A stretch of 64,000 nucleotides of DNA from Brachynemurus nebulosus (GCA_035578155.1 JAPWDM010000006.1:13656305-13720304); one strand, 5' to 3'; positions 9,401 through 34,249 are shown, counted from the first letter of the stretch. Notes: generated from the sequence alone by a model not told the origin. Translations and numbers: made by a program.

Positions 9401-12084
9401 AAAGGTTATAAAAAAATCAAAATTTATTCGTGTTTTTAGGGGTAAATGAGTTTGAAATTTCTTTAACACGTTCATTGCCAAGCTAAAAATATAGACTTTG
9501 TGAGATAGCCAAATATTTTACGTTAAATAAGTAGGTTCTTATATTTATCACGCGATATCACGTGATTGGCCATATAGTAAAGTAACCGTACCACGCGTTA
9601 CCAAGGAAAGATGTCGGAAATAAAGTTATTGCAAATTAAAATTTCTACAAATTATATTTTATAAAATTTTTCGAGATTAGTACTAGACCCGTGTAAATAA
9701 GACAACACTATTAATAAATAAAACACTTTACGACGCAAAAATATCACTTTTATTGTTGAAACTCTTATTATATGTTTCGATCCATATAACCATTCTCAAA
9801 CAAGTGAAAATTACATTCAAATTCATGCCTACTTATACTAAACGTAATTTGTAAATAGTAGTAGTGGTGCAGGGGAAAATATTAGGGGTCATCAAAAACA
9901 AGTTTAGATAAGTTGACAAAAAATAAAATAGAATTGTAAATATCGGTATAACCGTTTAAAAGTAACTCAGAATAATTATTTATTAATAACAAATATTTAA
10001 TACCATAAAGTAACGCTCAAATCTATTAAAGTCCCGTAATAGTATTATTTTTTTAGACCGTTTCGAAATTTTTTAAAAATCAATTTTTCGCCCATAGATG
10101 AACCTCGAAAACCCATCTACATGCCAGTATTCCTAACGAAAAAAGAACGTAAGAAACTACGTCGACAGAACCGTCGAGAAATGTGGAAAGAAGAACAAGA
10201 GAAAATTCGTCTAGGTCTTGAAGCTCCACCGGAACCAAAATTGAGAATTTCAAATTTGATGCGCGTGCTGGGTACAGAGGCGGTACAAGACCCGACAAAA
10301 ATTGAAGCTCATGTTCGCGAACAGATGGCCAAACGACAGAAAGCGCACGAGGAGGCGAACGCCGCGCGACAACTTACGTCCGAACAAAAACGTGAGAAGA
10401 AAATCCGAAAAATCAAAGAGGACACCTCGCTGGGCGTTCATGTTAGCGTGTATCGAATCACGGACTTACACGAGAATGCTTCGAAGAAGTTTAAAGTTGA
10501 AACTAACGCGAAACAACTGTATATGACCGGATGTGTCGTCCTCTTCCGGGATTGTTGTGTAGTTGTTGTAGAGGGCGGGCCGAAACAACAGAAGAAATAC
10601 AAAAGGTAAGGAAGAAATCGCTAAAATGGCACATTTTCAAATAAAACTTACACCAAATGTTCAAGTTCTGTCTCTTGTGTCTTTTCGTATATTGTATATG
10701 TAAGTGTCTCTTTTTTTCTCCCAAAATGAAAATTTTTACGCACATTCTACGTTTTAGAGCTTCGTGAACAATTTAAATTGCACCAAGTGGCATAACTTCT
10801 GAACTATTCGATTATTTTTAATGGAATTTTCAGAAATTATACTGTTTGGTTTCAAAATGATCCCCTACGAATTTCATCGTAATCGAAGTAACGCTAGCGA
10901 CACCGCTACCATGACATTCTATTTAGATACTAGTTCGCACCAGGTACCATAACTTCTGAACTATTCGATTATTTTTGATGAAATTTTCAGAAATAATGCG
11001 GTTTGATTCTTAATTGATCCCCTACGAATTTCATCGCAATCCAAATAATGGTAGCCACGGCGCTACCATGACATCCAATTAAATGTCAATGTCTTTCTTG
11101 CTACTAATCCCACTTCGCTCAAATTTTGAGAGTATTTAGGGGTCAGTCTATAAAATATATTTTGCTATTTATTTTATAATTTAGTCTTTATATATTTTGG
11201 GTTATGACAAATTATCAAAATATAATTTCAGAGTATATATATGATGAAAAACTTCAAAATTTTGTACCTTAAACTTATTCTTATTTCAAACATCACTTTA
11301 ATAATATGTTAAAACAAAAATTTAAGAAGCAATTAGGCTGTCTAAACAATCAATGAAATAAGGAATAAGAAATAGGAATAAGAAGTATGTCATCTAGTGA
11401 CGTTGAATGGAACTTTAATGAAATAAGGAATAAGAAATAAGAAGAGTATGCCATCTAGTGATGTTGAATGGAACTTTAACGTAACTGGTCATAGATATAA
11501 ATATGTAGGTATTTTTTTACGTCAAAATTCGTGATTTTTTTCACTTAGTGACAAAAAAGTTATCACGAACGTTACTTTTTCATGAATTCTGATGTACAAA
11601 AATACCTAAATACATTTACCTATGAGCAGTTAAGTTAAAGTTTCATTCAACGTCACTAGATGGCATACGCCTTATTTCTTATTTCTTATTCCTTATTCTT
11701 TATTTCTTATTTCATTTAAAGTTCCGTTCAACGTCACTAGATGACATACTTTATTTCTTATTTCATTGATTGTGTAGACAGCCTTAAACACAAAATCACT
11801 TTAAATATTGTATAAAAGTTTGTATTTTATTTTTTTTTAGATTAATGCTACATCGAATAAAGTGGGAAGAGGATATTGTAAAAAATGCTGACGGAAATGA
11901 CGTACCAAATAAATGTGTATTGGTGTGGGAGGGAACGGCCAAACAGAGAAATTTTGGTGAAATAAAGTTCAAGGTGTGTCCCACGGAGAAATTGGCACGC
12001 GAACACTTTAAAAAACATAAAGTGGAACACTATTGGGATTTGGCGTACAGTGGCGCCGTATTAGAACAAACCGATGATGCATAA
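6404..12084 (+). CDS. PRPF3: PRPF3, U4/U6 small nuclear ribonucleoprotein Prp3
   Basis: Exons 6404-7372, 8842-9085, 10098-10605 and 11841-12084 join in frame to 654 residues (human is 683). The start is ATG at 6404 ([15 protein letters not shown]), which aligns with the family; the upstream in-frame ATG at 6281 adds a hydrophobic leader not seen in the family. Residues 1-75 form a PWI-like RNA-binding domain. A charged Lys/Arg/Ser linker follows, then [15 protein letters not shown] and [19 protein letters not shown]. The PRP3 domain carries [27 protein letters not shown] and [18 protein letters not shown]. The C-terminal DUF1115 region has [32 protein letters not shown] and HYWDLAYS. It binds the U4/U6 duplex with PRPF4 and is needed for tri-snRNP assembly. 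The PWI signature Trp is Ser here. Introns 1 and 3 are loaded with transposons. Confidence 0.97.
7586..7660 (+). repeat. tRNA-like (SINE-head-like) module, left arm
   Basis: TAGCCTTGAGA resembles a pol III A box and GTTCAAATCC a B box. The ends TTGTGGA and TTCCACA can pair as an acceptor stem, and the anticodon-loop-like part resembles tRNA-Thr(CGT). Too divergent to be a working tRNA gene. Confidence 0.45.
7770..8190 (+). repeat. Dispersed repeat A, copy 1
   Basis: Carries AAGTGGCATAACTTCTGAAC and GTCCCCTACAAATTTCATTG-type blocks in tandem, twice. Recurs at 10720-11130 and, inverted, at 50740-51260. Confidence 0.75.
8512..8584 (-). repeat. tRNA-like module, right arm
   Basis: Minus-strand counterpart of 7586-7660 with a better B box (GTTCGAATCC) and A box TAGCGTAGAGG. 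The anticodon region differs from the left module. Confidence 0.45.
9690..10030. repeat. Family F element, fragmentary copy
   Basis: Shares GACGCAAAAATATCACTTTT and the edge TACCATAAAGTAACGCTCAA with the copies at 17567-17760 and 31365-31605. In PRPF3 intron 2. Confidence 0.5.
10720..11130 (+). repeat. Dispersed repeat A, copy 2 (PRPF3 intron 3)
   Basis: Same blocks as copy 1: TTTTACGCACATTCTACG, CATAACTTCTGAACTATTCG and CTACCATGACAT. No frame. Confidence 0.75.
11336..11783. mobile_element. PIF/Harbinger-like MITE (family B), copy 1
   Basis: Ends GGCTGTCTAAACAATCAATG and inverted GGCTGTCTACACAATCAATG, flanked by TTA on both sides (11333-11335, 11784-11786), the TWA pattern of PIF/Harbinger. 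In PRPF3 intron 3. Internal arms also invert around a central CACTTAGTGACAAAAAAG. Confidence 0.7.
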
Positions 12085-12275
12085 CAGTAGTTTTATGTAA
12101 TTAATTAATTCTTAATTCTTATACTTGTATATTATTTAAGATGAAATACAATATTATTAATAGAAAACAAAAGATTGTGTCATTGATTTTCTTTTGTGCA
12201 TTTTTGGTTGTAAATTTTTTTTTTTGTAAAAATTGCAAAATTTTTGAATTTTGTACTTGTAAAGTTTAACTTGGT

Positions 12276-12285
12276 AATAAATAAA
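12276..12285 (+). terminator. Polyadenylation signal of PRPF3
   Basis: Overlapping AATAAA hexamers at 12276-12281 and 12280-12285, about 190 bases after the PRPF3 stop codon, in an AT-rich stretch with T-rich sequence after it. Confidence 0.6.
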
Positions 12286-12419
12286 CCTTTTAGATCTTTG
12301 ACCATATATATGTTTTTTGATAATAAGTAACTTTTCAACAAAGATCAAAGTTTTAAATTTATTTAATATATTCAACTTAAAAAAATTCGTCAAGTGCGTG
12401 TTTTTGACACGCACTAAGT

Positions 12420-12830
12420 AATGTTACCTCAGTGAAAGTGTTAATTTATGATTTTTTGGCTCGTTTTTTAAGTACAGTGAGAATACAGCCCTCTTGCGTT
12501 TATTCATTATATGCATGTACAACTCTATAATTATTATATTATATGGTTCCCCACTATAATCACACAACAAGATTAATATGTCATCTTTCGGTGACATAAA
12601 AAAGACACCCCAAAAGGAAAGTAAAGCGAAACGTCCCTGGAGTTTCGCAATAATGATCAATAAGGAAATGACAACTCTGAATAGGGAACGATTTGGCATG
12701 AAATTATAAGGGGTTTGAAGTAGTGCTTCAGAGCCCTAATAATTCTACTTGATGTCCCAGATAACATTTCCAACATGAGGATTTCGTAAACACTACGAAA
12801 TCCAGACTTGGTGCAGGAACTATAGTTAAA
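12420..12830. other. Unclassified stretch after PRPF3
   Basis: The only open frame (minus, 12424-12699, 91 codons) matches nothing I recognise and is hydrophobic low complexity. No repeats seen. Confidence 0.3.
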
Positions 12831-12834
12831 ATAC

Positions 12835-13215
12835 TCCTTGCCGCAGCATTCTGCATAACATAGCGAATTTCCGTTTATAAAAATTAGTTTTTCTCGGAAA
12901 TCAGTTTACATAGAATAATGGTTCAAAAATCTTTTTTATATGATTTTTTCTGCTCTTTCTAATGGTGTAAAAAAATGTCGTAAAAACTCTTTTGAACTTG
13001 GGGAAATTTTGGCAAAAAACTTATTTTTTTCACGAAAAATGCTCCAAAAAACATGTTCCAGGCATCGAACGTGTCTGGCTGAAGATCTCATCCATGATTT
13101 TTGAGCTTCCAACGTTTTCACCAAATTTCGTAAAACTAGGGTATTTCGTTCGAGAGTTATCGCGCGTACACATAAATACATATGGACATACATAAATATA
13201 AATTTTAGTGAATGC
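12835..13215 (-). repeat. Dispersed repeat C, copy 1
   Basis: Contains GCAGCATTCTGCATAACATA, TTTTCACCAAATTTCGTAAA and TTCGTTCGAGAGTTATCGCG. The same sequence appears at 18655-19240, 61558-62035 and 63030-63350. Confidence 0.8.
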
Positions 13216-13414
13216 CATTTTTGGCTTCTAGAAGTAGCTGAATTTTCGATTCAAAAATTTACTAAATTTGTTTGCAACAATTTTCTGGTAGTAAGAATTA
13301 TGGGAAGAATCGAATTTGGCAACATTATTGCCATCTAGTAGTGTCAGTCTGAAATAAAATGTAGAATTTCCTATCAAATATCAAATTGAAAATTTTTCTT
13401 GCCTTTTAATCACT

Positions 13415-13640
13415 AATTGGCGACGCAAAGTTTATCACTCTCGTTTCTAGTAGTCAAAATTAGAAGCTGCATCAGCTAGAAAACGTACGCATACGTCTAA
13501 CTGGTGGCAGAAATCTAATGACATGCACATAATTTGTATGAATACCTATTTTTATCCCAATCAGACATATACGTACATGTTTTATGTGATACAACTCCAA
13601 GTTTCATCACCAGAGGCGCGTGCGTAACAATATAATAATA
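13415..13640. repeat. Element E, copy 2 (internal part)
   Basis: Shares TTGGCGACGCAAAG, the CACATAATTTGTAT core and CACCAGAGGCGCG with 2429-2759. Located between PRPF3 and EME1. Confidence 0.6.
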
Positions 13641-13688
13641 AAATAATGCGGAAATAATAAACTAATTTTAATTTTTGTTTAAAATTTG

Positions 13689-13694
13689 TTTATT
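13689..13694 (-). terminator. Polyadenylation signal of the EME1-like gene
   Basis: AATAAA on the minus strand 25 bases after the stop codon; a second AATAAA overlaps the stop codon itself. This gives a very short 3' UTR. Confidence 0.5.
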
Positions 13695-13718
13695 TTATAA
13701 AATAACAGGCATAAAAAT

Positions 13719-16700
13719 TTATTCATTAGGAGCAATAAGAGCATTTCCATCTTGACTCGTAAAAAAATTATATATCTTTTTACTCATTTCTGGTCCCACT
13801 TTTCGCTGATGCGCCAATGGTCCGGCTGTTCTTCGCACCAACAAATCTTGAAGTAATCGTTCTCCCTCTTCTGGCGGTAATTTATCGTATTCCGTGAGTA
13901 AAGAATTCGGAGTGGGATATTTTGAAATAATTGCCTGAACAGTTTCTAAACTGGCCAAACTAAATTGCATCAGTTGTTCTTGCCAAGCTCTTTGTATACC
14001 ATTTCCGTCTTTATCGACACGGACAGTGTCCCTGTTTGATCCTTGGATAAAATTATTGATTTCTTCATGTTGTCGTTTTTCCATTCTGATAAAAAAAAAA
14101 ATTACATACTTGATAAGAATTTTCAACTATATTTTATTTTAAAGATTTATTTGCATCGAATTTTCAAATAATAGTATATTGTGCAATAAGGGCGAGAAAT
14201 TGTCGATTGCCCACTCGAGCGAATGAGCGCACTCACTACGATCGTGCGCTCAACTTCGCTCTCGTGGGCAATCGACAATCCCGCTCGAGTTGCACATACT
14301 ATTTTTTTATTACGAATTTCACATACTTTTTTCTATTATTATTACTATCTTTTATTACTTTTTAAAATAATATTTTTGAGTGTTTGTCTTTTTTTTAAAA
14401 TTAAATATTGTTTAAATTACTTTGTTGGTGGTTTCTATAGAAATAATATTATGAAATATTTATTAAATGAAAAATCAAGAGGCAGCTTTGCGTGTTTAAT
14501 TGTCAATTTGCGTGCGGAAAGTATACTTTCCGCACGCAAAAAAGCATGCGGGAATAGTAGAGTGGTGAAACAGCTATTTTGCGTACAAATATGTGTGCGC
14601 CAAGTTAGTACTTCTCTCGCATGAGTAATAAAAATAAATATACTTAAATTTCCTACACTTTTGACTTTATTTCCAAAATTGTGAAAAACTAGCCACCGAC
14701 TACGGAACTCTGATTTAATGCGTGCCTAACATGCACTTGAATTATGAAAATTTTAAATCATGTTAATAAGATATGACACTGTCTATTAAAATCTAGTCAA
14801 GTGCGTGTCAAAACCATAAGTATTCTGTGATTATGACTACGGAATACTAAAAACGACTTTACTGTTGATTCAACTGTAGTTACAGATAATTCCTGTACAT
14901 TCCTACAAAATTTTTCGAACAATAAAACAATTTGAATTTAAAATGCCCACGAAATCCAAATTATGCGCGAAATATATTTTAATTTTAATATTGTGGCTTA
15001 CTTTAATGGCGTCTCGGCGATTGCTTTTGAACACTGGAACACATACATATTAAGATCGGCTTGCGTTTCAATCATTACGTTATTAACGGTGGCAAGAATT
15101 TGTAATTCGACTAACGGATATTCCAAGTCCATGAGGGAAATTTTTGGCGCGTCATCATACATTGATTTTTTCTTCGATCTTCGTGACGCGCCCGCTACAT
15201 TTTCTTGCATTTGTTGATTTTTTAAATTTTTTAAATGTCTAAAAAAAAGAAAATTTATTTGTAAAATATCAAAAATTTTAAATTTTCGATTTCGTATGTA
15301 CCTAAAATAACCTCGTAATCCATGCAGTAATAGGGTAATTTTTTTATCCGGAATAAGTATTTTTTGTTCCATGATATATGAAGTTAATGATTTTTTGGAA
15401 ACCATTTCAACAATTTTATCCCAATATAGAATTAGTAATAGTTCACTTTCCTCAACTGAAACTGTTGATATTTGAGGTTCTTCGGTGTCTTCCTCAACGA
15501 ATTGAACTTCCCGTAACCAGGTTATTGTGTTCGGAATAATTTGGGAATATTTTGTACATTTTACATTCGATTCCGCCAGTGATTTTACCAGTGAAGGCCC
15601 TAAGTTACTGTCGTATATGTGGTCGTCAATTCTCACTGTTATTAACTAAAATTTTGATTTATTAGCCCAAAACTGAAAAAACTCAATTTTTTCGTCCATA
15701 AAATTTTCAAAAAATATAGTGGCTTTCAGAGGGGAGAACCCGAAACTTCCGAATAATGATTTTTTGAAAGCATTACTAAAGCAATTAGTAATTTAAAAAT
15801 GTACATTTCGTTATCGAAAATTGTCGAAAACGAATATCACGTAAGAAAAGTGTGTTGTAGTAATAACACACTAGGACATACGCTATTTAAAAGATATTCA
15901 TTATCGATATAGTTTTCGATAATGAAAAATACACGTAAATACTAAATAGTCGTAATCGAAAATTTTCGAAAACGAATATCACGTAAAAAAGTGTGTTCTA
16001 TCGACAACACGCTAGGACATACGGCTATTTAAAAGATATTCATTATCGATAGTTTTCGATAACGAAAAATACATGTAAATAGTCGTAACAAATTTGTAAA
16101 AATCTACATCTTATACCAGTTAAGTGTCTTAAGATATTTATGAAATGTTTACGAGATATTTACGATCAAAAATTTTCGATAACGAAAATATAATTTAAAA
16201 GGGTAATTGTACACTTTCACTGTCACCTGGTTTTTTGGCTATAAATAAAAACTAATGGTCCGATTTGGATGATTTTTTTTAAAATGTCCGTCATTACGGC
16301 GGATTAATGAAAAAAAAAAAAATACTAGAACTCGACACCGATACTGGAAGTGCTGGAAAAGGCTGAGAAATAAATGGACGGCGAAGCACCACTGGAACTT
16401 CATTTTCGGGTAATCGATCTAACAATGTAAAAAAATTTTATAAAGGATTATTAGTTAAAATTTGTTGTTTTTTAGCATTCTTTGTATTTTTAGTAGAGTA
16501 TAAAATCAAAAAGTTTTTCTTTTATTTTTTTTTTTAAATTGTTCATTTTTTCATGTTGATTACGAAAAATAATATAAGAAGTTGATATACCCACGTTAAA
16601 AAAATTTATGAACGATTATTCCAAAAAGCTTCACATTTCTGTCCATTTAAAGCCAAAACTATCAAAAATTTTAGATAAAATTCAAAAATACCTTTAAACA

Positions 16701-16841
16701 TTCACCCTTCTGTAAATTCTGATTAACGATCTTCCTTAAATTTTTCAATTTTTTTTCCCTTTCTATTTCATCAGCCTTACGTTTTCGCCTCGGTTTTTTT
16801 AATTTTTGTTTATCTTGTTTATCTTCTGTCGTAGTTTCCAT
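13719..16841 (-). CDS. EME1: EME1/Mms4-like partner of MUS81 structure-specific endonuclease
   Basis: Exons on the minus strand: 16841-16692, 15645-15302, 15238-15002, 14085-13719. All introns are GT-AG and the phases close to 365 residues. Residues 1-50 are a Lys/Arg-rich leader (KKPRRKRKADEIEREKKLK). Residues 51-244 look like the degenerate ERCC4-type nuclease fold of EME1 (LITVRIDDHIYDSNLG, the LLLHGLRGYFRH strand, KAIAETPLK at the end). Residues 270-352 match the EME1 C-terminal helix-hairpin-helix region (AWQEQLMQFSLASLETVQAI, YPTPNSLL, RKVGPEMSKKIY). No ERKxxxD motif is visible, as expected for the non-catalytic partner. With MUS81 it cuts 3' flaps, forks and Holliday junctions. It is shorter than human EME1 (570) because the N-terminal disordered part is reduced. 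It is head-to-head with FANCI. EME1 rather than EME2 is the simplest call. Start chosen: the only ATG opening the first exon. Confidence 0.87.
14170..14303. mobile_element. Foldback MITE in EME1 intron 3
   Basis: AATAGTATATTGTGCA at the left matches inverted AATAGTATGTGCA at the right. ATTGTCGATTGCCCAC and GAGCGAA with AGCGCAC pair across the centre. GC-rich against its surroundings. Confidence 0.75.
14507..14540. repeat. Perfect 34-bp palindrome
   Basis: TTTGCGTGCGGAAAGTA followed directly by its exact reverse complement, with no loop. In EME1 intron 3; GTTTGCGTG-like half sites lie nearby (14489, 14578). Confidence 0.85.
15806..16090 (+). repeat. Tandem duplication in EME1 intron 1
   Basis: Two units of about 140 bases, each with CGAAAACGAATATCACGTAA, AACACxCTAGGACATACG and GATATTCATTATCGATA. 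The motif TTTTCGATAACGAAAA also appears at 16180 and 41410. Confidence 0.75.
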
Positions 16842-16929
16842 TTTTCAAATTTCAAATTTTGACATAAATGTAAACAAAAACACATGATTCAAGGTTTATA
16901 CTGTAGAGAGGAATCAATCGGCACAGCCG

Positions 16930-17410
16930 GGTGAATAGGGACATAACGAAAAATGTTATTCGTGAGCGTAGTTTAAAAATACTAGACGTAAATACGGACA
17001 TATATCTTCCTTAAATTATAGTAAAATAATTATTCTTTCGGGTAACAATAATGACTAAGCTTGAAGTTGGATAAAAAATATTAAAAATTGAGTTTAGACT
17101 GATGTCTTCAAACAGTGCTACTTTTTGTTCCTTAAAACTTTATCTAAAAATAGTAAAAATTATTTATTTCGGTGCTCTTATGAATAAATTGTTTAATCGA
17201 AAATTTAGTTATTTTGGAACATATCTGAAAAAAGAAGACCGCAGACTGTTGCGGTTGTTTAGATTTTTTTAAGAGGGAATAATGAAGACTTGACATTTGG
17301 GCTAAGTTGGAAGTTAATAGGGACGGAAAAGGAGTGAATAGGGACAGTATATAGGTTAATAGGGGCGTAATGTAAAAGTATAAAGGGACGAATGTGGGGT
17401 GATTAGAGTC
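16930..17410 (+). repeat. Dispersed short motif GTGAATAGGGAC
   Basis: Near-identical copies such as GGGTGAATAGGGACATAAC (about 16930), TTAATAGGGACGG (17317), GAGTGAATAGGGACAG (17333), TTAATAGGGGCG (17356) and ATAAAGGGACG (17380), then GGGTGATTAGAGTCG-like decay. The last four are spaced about 16-25 bases apart, so this is a degenerate minisatellite or a bound-site cluster. Confidence 0.5.
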
Positions 17411-17566
17411 GAATGAGGGATGTATTGGAACATAGAAAAGAGCACTTTCAATGTTATCAATTCATTCGATATTTTTATAAACACATTCAGCATAATATTT
17501 CTATATTTTATAAATTTTATTTTAGATTCTACGTTTATTTCTACAGAAAATCAACAAGTATTATTT

Positions 17567-17760
17567 CAGATTTGAGCGTTACTTTATGGTATTCCATATT
17601 TGTAAATAATAAACAAATATTTTACTTCGCAAAAATACCACTTTTATTTTGAAACTGTGACGAACTGACGGTTCGAAACAATATTGTCACAGTTTCAAAA
17701 TAAAAGTGGTATTTTTGCGAAGTAAAATATTTGTTTATTATTTACAAGTATTATTTCTTT
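17567..17760. mobile_element. Palindromic MITE, family F
   Basis: About 75-bp arms (ATAATAAACAAATATTTTAC, CTTCGCAAAAATACCACTTT) invert around GACGAACTGACGGTTCG. Lies in the EME1/FANCI intergenic region. Confidence 0.8.
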
Positions 17761-18173
17761 TTGAATGTATAAATACAAAAAATTTGATTTTGGTCGGCCC
17801 TACGAGTCGTCCGAATTCACCATTTTATCGTCTCTTTTGACCCCAATTTTTTATAGAGAAGAAATTACATGATTTTTGTTATTTTTTCAAAAACCACCGA
17901 TATTTTCAAAATTTTTTGGATATTGTGATAAATTGACCATCCTCGCATACATTTATAATATATTAAAAATTAGATACTCATAAAATAAGTATAAAAAAAT
18001 ACGGTGTGAAGTCCGAATTCGTATCTATTAATTCCTTTCTACGGTATATTGACATGATTCGTGACATTTTGGTTGGCACGACTGCGAGCGTAAAAACGTC
18101 AAATACAAAAAAATTGGCGGAATACGCGGAATTTAATATTATCTCGCCCCGTATTCGATAAATATTGAATAAA

Positions 18174-30980
<12,807 letters not shown>

Positions 30981-31259
30981 AATGTAGTAATTAGCAGTGG
31001 GCGATTATGAAATTATTTAGAGATTAGACACGCCAACTAGTGATAAAAAAAATAACTATTGCCAAGTAGACAAGGTTTATTTGTTTGGAATATTGTTATG
31101 AATTTTGTTCTAATTTTTTTTTTTAATAATAATTTATTGTTTTCAAACAAGAATCGTTAGCTGTCAACTTTAGCCATCTAGCGATGAACGAAAAAACTAC
31201 TATGAGTAAATTAAACATTAGATCCCGCCCCCAGTTCGATTTTTAAATATTACGGTGTC

Positions 31260-31265
31260 AATAAA
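31260..31265 (+). terminator. Candidate polyadenylation signal of FANCI
   Basis: First canonical AATAAA after the FANCI stop, at +280. The intervening sequence shows no other gene. The actual cleavage site cannot be fixed from sequence alone. Confidence 0.4.
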
Positions 31266-31364
31266 ATAATAGAGGGACTAAATTCGCATCAAATTAGGGG
31301 TATTTTGAAGTCGTTTTTTTTTAAATTTTATCCAAAATTAGGCATACAGGACTACTAGAAAAAC

Positions 31365-31605
31365 ATTTTTAAATAATAAACAAATACTTTACTTTGCAAA
31401 ATACCACTTTTATTTTTGAAACAGTGACAATATTGTTTCGAACCGTTAGTTCATTTTCAAACAGAATAATTTTATCCTGTTTAAAAATGAACTAACGGTT
31501 CGAAACAATATTGTTAGTTTCAAAAATAAAAGTGGTATTTTGCAAAGTAAAGTATTTGTTTATTATTTACAAATATGGAATACCATAAAGTAACGCTCAA
31601 ATATA
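31365..31605. mobile_element. Palindromic MITE, family F
   Basis: Same arms as 17567-17760 (CAAAATACCACTTTTATTTT and inverse) with a longer inverted centre GAACTAACGGTTCGAAAC. Downstream of FANCI. Confidence 0.8.
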
Positions 31606-32807
31606 TTAATATTATATTGTTAGATCGGTCATATTTCCAAAAGAAATTTTGTCATTTTGATAGCAAAAATGAAAGGTTCATACCTAAATTACCGGTAACT
31701 CGACCAATCACCCTAATCTAAAACTTGATTTGAGAAAAAATTTTTCTAAAAGTTTACTAAAATTTTTCAGTGCCTTAAAAACCGTAATTAAAAGTGATAG
31801 AATGTTGAAACTGGAAGTGAATTATAGGAGTTTTTGAAGCCGTTATTTTTATTTTCGCCAAAATTAGACACTTAGAAACTACTAGAAAAGGGACTTCTAT
31901 CGAATCAGTCACATTTCTAAAAGGAATTTGCCATTTTTGTATCAAAAATTTTTGAAGTGCAGCTTTTAATGCTATCAGAATTTGTAATATCAAAAAGCGC
32001 ATTGTGAAAACTTTTAAAAAAGTACGACCCCTCATGATTTAAGAGCTGAATCCGGCCCTGAACTCAATTAATTTTATAATCGCCCACTTCTACTAATAAT
32101 CTTAATTTTTAATTATTAAAAATAGGAATTTGTAAAATAAAAATCGATATTTTTTTTATAAAAAATTTATTTTTACGATAATAAAAAAAGACAAAACAAT
32201 AATTTATTATTCAATGAGTAATGAGTAATGATTGCGATTACCCATGAAGATTTTTCTATTTAAATTAGAATAAAAAATTTAAAAGAATATAATTAATGGA
32301 AACGATCGAATGTTCATAAAACAACTGCAACCCATTGACTGAATGTATTTTTTAACAGGAGTAGAAAAAAATTATATTCTTAAAAATTTTTTTTTTTAAA
32401 TCACACAGGACCATTTGTCCCAATTTTGAGAAAGATTCCTTATTAACTAGATTCAAAAAAACTAAAATAAAAAAAAAAAAAAACAATAGGGTAAGAGACC
32501 CGATGACCGATCACTATTTTTAGCTGTATCATTAAATTAGCTTAAAAAAATTAAAAAATAAACAAAACACCCATTTTTTTTTTCTTAATAAGTATGAAAC
32601 CAAGTTTTTTTAATCCAATAGATATGTTTTTAAGAAAATATAACCCAAAAATTTTGATTTATTAATGATTTTGTTTTATAATTTGTTGACGTCTATTAAA
32701 AAGCATACAGAAAATATTAACCTCCATTGAAAGATCAATACACTTACCCCTATCAAAAATCACGGATTAGTCCGATTACTAATGTACATCAGTACAGTAG
32801 TAAATCT

Positions 32808-32957
32808 TATTCTATCGAATATTTGAACCATTCTCTTTCAGTCACTTTGACACTCTATCCACTACAAGAGGTCAGTCTGTGTCATAGAGTATCACAGAAT
32901 GACACCTTGTGAAACATAGCAGCAATGACAGAAGGGTTTAAATATTCGATAAAATAA
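32808..32957. mobile_element. Short inverted-repeat element
   Basis: TTATTCTATCGAATATTTGA at the left and its near inverse AAATATTCGATAAAATAA at the right. No target duplication noted. Confidence 0.5.
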
Positions 32958-33369
32958 ACCACTAAAATACTGTATTTTCTTTCGCCATCTATAATTTTGC
33001 TTTAAAAAACATTGTGTACATTGTGACATGATCCTAACTTATCTATACGCCATTGTGAATTTTTAAACAGTTAAATTGACGATAGATGACGTCAAAAATG
33101 TTTATAAAATAGATATGGAATATCTGTGTGATTCTCAAAATACCCAACTCGAAAACTTGGATCCCAACAAGAATCAGTCATACAAATAATATTTAACACA
33201 TATAAAATTTAATTCAGCTATCCTAATCTCTTAAGTGGACTAATAACAATTATTTGTATACTTTTATTATGCTAATAACTTTAAAAATTCGGTGAAAAAT
33301 GTTACAATTTATAACCCATGTGTTTTGAAAAATGATCATCCACCATATTAAAAATTCATGAATTCAACA

Positions 33370-33565
33370 AAAATTGTTATATATATATATGTATTTCTTA
33401 AATTAAGTGAGGAGACATTAAATGTGATGTGAATTTAAATTGAAAAATAATCATTGTATTAACAATAATTTTTTTTTTCAAAGGTTTCTTTCAGAAATAA
33501 CTTCATTAAAATATAAATGTCAAAACTGATCGGACTTATAACCCCGATCGACAATGGGGTCTTTT
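33370..33565 (-). mobile_element. Decayed copy of the TA-flanked MITE at 43926-44157
   Basis: In reverse complement it shares GAAGTTATTTCTGAAAGAAA and TTTTTCAATTTAAATTCAC with that element, plus a mutated end TAAAAGACCCCATT. Confidence 0.65.
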
Positions 33566-34249
33566 ACCCTAACACTCTCAAAAATAGTTTTTTTTTTCAT
33601 TTTTAAAAATAAAATCACACTTGTGGAAAATTCTCCACCGAAAATACTTTAATGACTTTTTGTAAAGAAAAAGAACCGCAAAGACTGAAATATAATAAAA
33701 TCTTAAGATTAATGATTTTAACATCAATTCGTAGAATTGACGTCAAATATACAAGTTATAACAAATATTTTGTTTTTTTAACAAATCGTACAAAATATTT
33801 TGTAACAATTTTTTTTTCCATTTTTCGAAAAATCATAAATTAATTAAATGTTGATTGAAATTTAATTAATCTATGAAATACAATAATATTACAAAAATTC
33901 AATAAAATTCCTATCTGTTCTATTGCTGAGGTATTTGTGGAATAATTAAAAATCCTGAATGATGAGGTTTGTCGTTCCAATAAATAAGAGAAAAAAAAAA
34001 TGGTGATCGATTACGTAGCAAAATGCCCTGAGGTTTGTGCCTATACAATAACCTGATGCCGGGGGATTCCCCGTATAAAAAATTCCCTGATCTTTCTTTA
34101 CACATCGTCCTTCTATATATACTAGCTACGCAATCGTAGTAGAAAATTAAAATATTTCAAACATTTCAAACAGTTTAGAATATTCTATTCGTTATAATAC
34201 CCGTTTCATATTTTTAAATATGGCGCCAAAAATTAAAAAAAAAATACTT

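Larger units (their letters stand above)
16842..18173. promoter_or_regulatory. Divergent intergenic region EME1 / FANCI
   Basis: 1.33 kb separates the two start codons. It holds a cluster of a short GTGAATAGGGAC-like motif (16930-17400) and a palindromic element (17567-17760). The last 300 bases before the FANCI ATG show no clear TATA box. Confidence 0.6.

Noticed and set aside
12424..12699. 91-codon minus-strand frame
   Set aside because: No recognised domain, no splice context, and no supporting copy; most likely chance.
14223..14624. 133-codon plus-strand frame within EME1 intron 3
   Set aside because: Crosses a foldback MITE, a low-complexity Phe/Tyr/Leu stretch and a palindrome; antisense to a well-supported gene.
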